Shown here piece after piece: positions 5,501 through 8,398 of a DNA stretch of 8,398 bases. This DNA comes from Nitrospira sp. UBA6909 (GTDB taxonomy: Bacteria > Nitrospirota > Nitrospiria > Nitrospirales > Nitrospiraceae): the NCBI GenBank assembly GCA_002451055.1, contig DKBD01000210.1, forward strand, positions 1 through 8,398. Reading direction: 5' to 3'. A model generated the notes under the pieces. That model made no database searches and was not told the DNA's origin. It saw only the letters and a list, made by a program, of their open reading frames with translations. Both the position numbers and the translations under genes were made by a program. The first letter of the stretch is position 1, and each line of letters starts with the position of its first letter.

Positions 5501-5713
5501 ATGTCTCCGATTCATAAACAGGTGATGACCGATGACCACGGCCAACCGGTGAGCGTCGTCATCCCCTATCACGAATGGCTTGAGATTGAACGTGCCTTGG
5601 AAAGCCGGCCTCACGGGACAGCGGGCAACAGACTTCGTGCGCACGCAGGCGTCATCCACTTGAGCAAAGATCCTGTTGCGTATCAACGACAGTTACGAGA
5701 CGAATGGACGTAA
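5501..5713 (+). CDS. Antitoxin of the Phd/YefM (prevent-host-death) type
   Basis: This 70-residue protein starts at ATG 5501, five bases after GGAGG (5491-5495). The N-terminal half, MSPIHKQVMTDDHGQPVSVV then IPYHEWLEIERALE (to about residue 34), matches the pattern of small Phd-like antitoxins paired with PIN toxins: a short strand, a GQPV.VVIPY core and an amphipathic helix. The C-terminal part (HLSKDPVAYQRQLRDEWT) is the likely toxin-neutralising segment. In such pairs the N-terminal domain dimerises and binds the operon promoter, while the tail occupies the toxin active site. Its last codons overlap the toxin start by 10 nt (GAATGGACGTAA), which ties toxin translation to antitoxin translation. 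The family assignment is from sequence resemblance; an unrelated AbrB or RHH fold is not suggested. Confidence 0.85.
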   Translation: MSPIHKQVMTDDHGQPVSVVIPYHEWLEIERALESRPHGTAGNRLRAHAGVIHLSKDPVAYQRQLRDEWT

Positions 5714-6078
5714 CCCCGGGCCGCTTCGTACTGGATACCAACGCGGTCCTCTATCTCCTGGGCGGACGCCTCGCGCAACCTCTCCCGGATGGCACCTACG
5801 GGCTCTCCGTAATTTCAGAGCTTGAATTGCTGGCATATCCTGACCTTACCCAGTCCGAAGAAGCGCACATCAAAGCCTTCCTGCAAGACATCACCATCGT
5901 AGAATTGAACAGCACGGTAAAATCTCATGCCATCGACCTTCGGAAGCGATATCACCTCAAGTTACCGGATGCCTTGATCGTCGCAACTGCGTTGGCCTTC
6001 AACGCCACCTTGCTCACCAATGATCAACGCCTGCTGACTCTCGCAGCCACCCCAGTGCAAAGGCTTGAGCTCACATAG
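5704..6078 (+). CDS. vapC: VapC-like PIN-domain ribonuclease toxin
   Basis: The 124-residue protein covers a complete single PIN domain. The conserved acidic residues are all visible: Asp11 in FVLDTNAVLYLL, Glu39 in LSVISELELLAYP, Asp89 in LKLPDALIVATAL, and Asp107 in LLTNDQRL. These normally bind the divalent metal used to cut RNA, and VapC-type toxins commonly cleave tRNA or rRNA to stop translation. With every catalytic residue present the toxin is probably functional. Its ATG lies inside the last codons of the antitoxin gene (10-nt overlap), so it needs no Shine-Dalgarno of its own. The length and the C-terminal LAATPVQRLELT are normal for the family. The actual RNA target cannot be read from the sequence. 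Confidence 0.92.
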   Translation: MDVTPGRFVLDTNAVLYLLGGRLAQPLPDGTYGLSVISELELLAYPDLTQSEEAHIKAFLQDITIVELNSTVKSHAIDLRKRYHLKLPDALIVATALAFNATLLTNDQRLLTLAATPVQRLELT

Positions 6079-6082
6079 TCGC

Positions 6083-6283
6083 GTGGCCACAGCGGTGGCC
6101 GCACTCCCGAAGGTGCGGTATCTCGTGACGCGGGGCGATGACATCAAGCGCGACCCGCGCATCCGCCGATTTTTACACGCACGCGGTATACATGGTCACC
6201 GTTTCGCACATGTTCCGCATCCTCGCGACGCTCCTCTCGTAGTCAGATCAGGACGACACCATCGGAGTAGTGATACCTCTTAA
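6083..6283 (+). pseudogene. Possible decayed frame just after the toxin gene
   Basis: An open frame reachable from GTG 6083 (or TTG 6065 inside the toxin gene) runs to TAA at 6281-6283. Its first half has GC-rich third codon positions and reads KVRYLVTRGDDIKRDPRIRR; YLVTRDDD-like strings occur near the end of many PIN domains. The second half (HARGIHGHRFAHVPHPRD onward) looks less protein-like, and no Shine-Dalgarno precedes the start. It may be a remnant of another small gene of the same kind, or chance. The evidence is thin. Confidence 0.25.
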
Positions 6284-6613
6284 ACATGAACCGCCAACAG
6301 CCCTTTGGTGCACCGGAGCGGCAACAGCAGCTCGCCTCCACGCCGGAAAACTCGTCCACCTTGCGTCTCCGTGGCTGTCCCCCCTGTCCCCATATCTCAT
6401 TCGTTACGCGCCATGGAAAGCTTGGCCCCGAAGTTTCCCCTTCTCGAAAAGTACAATGTCCCTTTTTCTTTCCCATCTAGCACGCACAAAGGGCGGCCAC
6501 TCGTATCCAGTTATGCTTACTGAGATTCCGCCTCGTGGGCGAGCCCCAATCCTCAAGGCATGACGCCAGGTTGCCACAAGTGGTCGTCGCCACCTCCCGG
6601 TCTCGCACCACCG
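6284..6613. other. Gene-free stretch between the toxin region and the ABC operon
   Basis: Several overlapping short frames exist on both strands, none with start signals or recognisable features. Two adjacent 9-mers, CTGTCCCCC (6375-6383) and CTGTCCCCA (6384-6392), and a third TGTCCC at 6457-6462 are the only repeated words noticed. An imperfect inverted repeat, AGGTTGCCAC (6568-6577) against GTCGCCACCT (6586-6595), lies 18 nt beyond the permease stop and might help end that transcript; it has no U-tract. Confidence 0.4.
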
Positions 6614-8050
6614 CTAGGAGGATGGGGATTCAGGTTGGATCGACAGCTGTGATCTCCCACCGCCTGAAGGCGACACAGAATGGGCTGGTTCCTTCAATTG
6701 CGTCATCAGAAGGTGCAGCAGCGCGCCGGCGATCAATCCTTGAACCACGAGAGTCACGATCGGTTGGGCCACTTCTACGTCATCAGCCATCGGGGGGACG
6801 AGCACAGAGTGGATGGCTGGAAGTGTTGCGGTCAGGACCAGAGCGGCGACGTAGTACAGACCCAGATAGAGTATGCCTGTGGACAGAGGCCGCCTAAAAT
6901 TCTGGCACAGGCACCATTGCAGGAACGTCACATCCCGAATCACAAAGACTGAGACCAGGCCAAGATTCCAGAGCAATGTCGGAGAGGACCATCCGCCGAC
7001 GTGTGCTGAAAGATAGGTCACCCCAGAGAGACAGATGGCGGTGACCACTACCCAGGGCCAGGGGAATCCGTCTTCGTGGAGATAGGAGGTCTTGCCAGAC
7101 GACCAGTGATGCCACCACACCCGCAGCCGTTCTGCAGGAGTCAGCATCATGATGCCGATCAGATAGAGCCAGAGGTTATTCAGTAGATAGAGATTCCGTT
7201 CCAGCATTCCGGGGGCAAAGTGTGTCGGCCGCCCAAATGCGTGAGACAGCAGCACGATGAATACCGCAAAGCCGATCGCTTGCCATCGAGAAAGCAGCCG
7301 GACCTCATTCGGCTCTTTTTTGATGTTGCGGGACAACATGAGATAGAACCAGCCTGAGAAGGACAGGTTGAGAGCTACCCCCAGAAGAAATCTGGGAACC
7401 GGCATGACACCGAACAACGAGATCGATTGAGATAAGACCGTCCCGGCCCCATGTTCCGGCATCTGGAGGAAGGAATAAGGCGTCATCACCCACACTCCAA
7501 ATTCCATCCCAGTGATGGTGGTGAACAGAATGGTGAAGAAGGCCAGAGAAATACCAAAGAGCCATCTGATTCCTTGCAATCCCCGTAATGGGGTTGCGCA
7601 CATTGAGATCGCAAGACCTCCCAACCCGACGGTCACAGAAAAGAGTAGCACCATTATATATTCCAAGATCAGGGCAACTGGACTGACCCCGAATCGAAGA
7701 GACAGCAAAGCTAAGGGCAACGTTGAGACCACGACCAGGATGCCCCTGAGCGGCACACCGCATAGCTGCCCCGCGATCAGTTCACGAGGTGTGAGCCTGG
7801 TGGTCCGCCAGAAGTCAAAGGTCTGAAAGGCTCGCTCGCGCATGATGGATCGGCTGCAAGCGGAGCCCACCCATAGCGGCAGTACGATCGTGTGGGCCAG
7901 AATGACGATCATGGTCATGGCCTTGACGCCATCCACGTACGCGGCCAAGCCGCACAACAGCCAGCTCACGGCGACAATGGCGATCGTCGTGGCCGGGCGG
8001 AGTATGGTGCGCCGATGGCGCATCCATTCAGGATTGTCCCAGATGGCCAT
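6614..8050 (-). CDS. ABC-2-type transporter permease, about 12 TM segments
   Basis: This 478-residue integral membrane protein is the channel partner of the ATPase encoded just upstream. Hydrophobic segments fall at about 21-40, 46-64, 103-120, 125-150, 164-185, 210-240, 257-272, 287-304, 332-350, 358-372, 392-412 and 430-451. Between the second and third, the cytoplasmic stretch MRERAFQTFDFWRTTRLTPR then ELIAGQL has the form RER..T.d....T.LsprEli.GkL. That form is usual in ABC-2 permeases, where it contacts the ATPase. The tail (about 452-478) is polar and Ser/Pro-rich. ATG 8050 shares its A with the upstream stop (TGATG), and GAGG lies seven bases before it; GTG 8053 is possible and adds one residue. 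The substrate cannot be deduced. The length suggests a full two-half permease rather than a six-helix one. Confidence 0.88.
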   Translation of the reverse strand: MAIWDNPEWMRHRRTILRPATTIAIVAVSWLLCGLAAYVDGVKAMTMIVILAHTIVLPLWVGSACSRSIMRERAFQTFDFWRTTRLTPRELIAGQLCGVPLRGILVVVSTLPLALLSLRFGVSPVALILEYIMVLLFSVTVGLGGLAISMCATPLRGLQGIRWLFGISLAFFTILFTTITGMEFGVWVMTPYSFLQMPEHGAGTVLSQSISLFGVMPVPRFLLGVALNLSFSGWFYLMLSRNIKKEPNEVRLLSRWQAIGFAVFIVLLSHAFGRPTHFAPGMLERNLYLLNNLWLYLIGIMMLTPAERLRVWWHHWSSGKTSYLHEDGFPWPWVVVTAICLSGVTYLSAHVGGWSSPTLLWNLGLVSVFVIRDVTFLQWCLCQNFRRPLSTGILYLGLYYVAALVLTATLPAIHSVLVPPMADDVEVAQPIVTLVVQGLIAGALLHLLMTQLKEPAHSVSPSGGGRSQLSIQPESPSS

Positions 8051-8398
8051 CACATGACCTCGTGTCGGGACAGGTTCATGTACACGTCCTGAACCGTCCG
8101 TTTCTTTTCTGCAAACTCCACCACGCGCACTCCAGCCTGGACCAATCCCGCATGCAGGTCGGCGAGCTGTTCCTCCGTCAGATCAACCGTGCAGAGAGCT
8201 TGTCTTGGCAACCACTCAGCCGCGACCAGCCCTCTGGTCTGTTCGATTGCCCGCTGTACCGCCTCACCATCCCCCTGTAGCCATCGGACCAGAACGGTCC
8301 TCCTATTGCCAGTTACGCTCGTCAGAGCGGACACGGTGTCGCTTCGAACCAGCCGTCCAAGTTCCATGATCCCAATCCTGCTGCAAAACCCTTCCAGT
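8050..8398 (-). CDS. ABC transporter ATP-binding protein, C-terminal part
   Basis: The frame is open to the right edge of the window, so only the last 115 residues are seen. It enters with LEGFCSRIGIMELGRLVRSD, the segment that follows the H-loop histidine in ABC ATPases (usually a D/E..CdRi.im..G.lv pattern). The Walker A, signature and Walker B motifs must therefore lie outside. After it comes a C-terminal regulatory or extension domain (about 27-115: TSVTGNRRTVLVRWLQGDG, then LTEEQLADLHAGLVQAGVRV) ending FAEKKRTVQDVYMNLSRHEVM. That ending resembles the L.DVfl.lt ending common in ABC-2 partners. An internal ATG at 8367 is not the start, because the open upstream codons match the family. Its TGA overlaps the permease start, so the two are translated together. 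Confidence 0.9.
   Translation of the reverse strand, partial: LEGFCSRIGIMELGRLVRSDTVSALTSVTGNRRTVLVRWLQGDGEAVQRAIEQTRGLVAAEWLPRQALCTVDLTEEQLADLHAGLVQAGVRVVEFAEKKRTVQDVYMNLSRHEVM

Overview
The window is a moderately GC-rich bacterial chromosome segment of the accessory type: small genes of narrow distribution are separated by long non-coding stretches full of repeats. It also holds an insertion-sequence relic, a toxin-antitoxin pair and the edge of an ABC transporter operon. The IS5-type transposase, the Phd/PIN pair and the overall style would fit a Nitrospira-like or other environmental Gram-negative genome. That is an impression only, because no taxonomic marker gene is present.

Layout. 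(1) 1-598, minus: the 5' part of an IS5-family element. Its transposase frame carries two in-frame stop codons, and its outer inverted repeat ends at 598 next to a CTAG that fits the family's target duplication. (2) 827-2191, plus: a two-gene unit encoding a secreted one-domain carboxypeptidase-regulatory-like protein and a 350-residue protein with one N-terminal membrane helix. A plausible terminator follows. (3) 2192-2976: mostly without convincing genes. (4) 2735-3295, minus: a small hypothetical gene at 2977-3264 with a TTG start. An upstream mini-frame with a better Shine-Dalgarno overlaps it in another frame, and a doubtful ATGA-coupled frame lies downstream. (5) 3296-4391: about 1.1 kb with no credible gene. 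It holds strong hairpins, a 75-bp tandem repeat, an adjacent degenerate 88/89-bp tandem repeat and further foldable elements. This is the most unusual part of the window. (6) 4392-4967, minus: a probable envelope protein with an N-terminal lipobox-like segment and a C-terminal membrane helix. (7) 4968-5500: a gene-poor stretch ending in a promoter. (8) 5501-6078, plus: a Phd-type antitoxin and VapC-like PIN toxin overlapping by 10 nt, followed by a possible decayed frame. (9) 6614-8398, minus: a polytopic ABC-2-type permease, translationally coupled to the C-terminal end of its ATPase, which runs off the right edge.

Functional links. The two operons at 827-2191 and 6614-8398 look real by spacing or overlap. 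The toxin-antitoxin pair is a standard module. No single new system is demonstrated. The best candidates for something undescribed are the secreted/membrane protein pair at 827-2191 and the repeat-and-hairpin island at 3355-4020.
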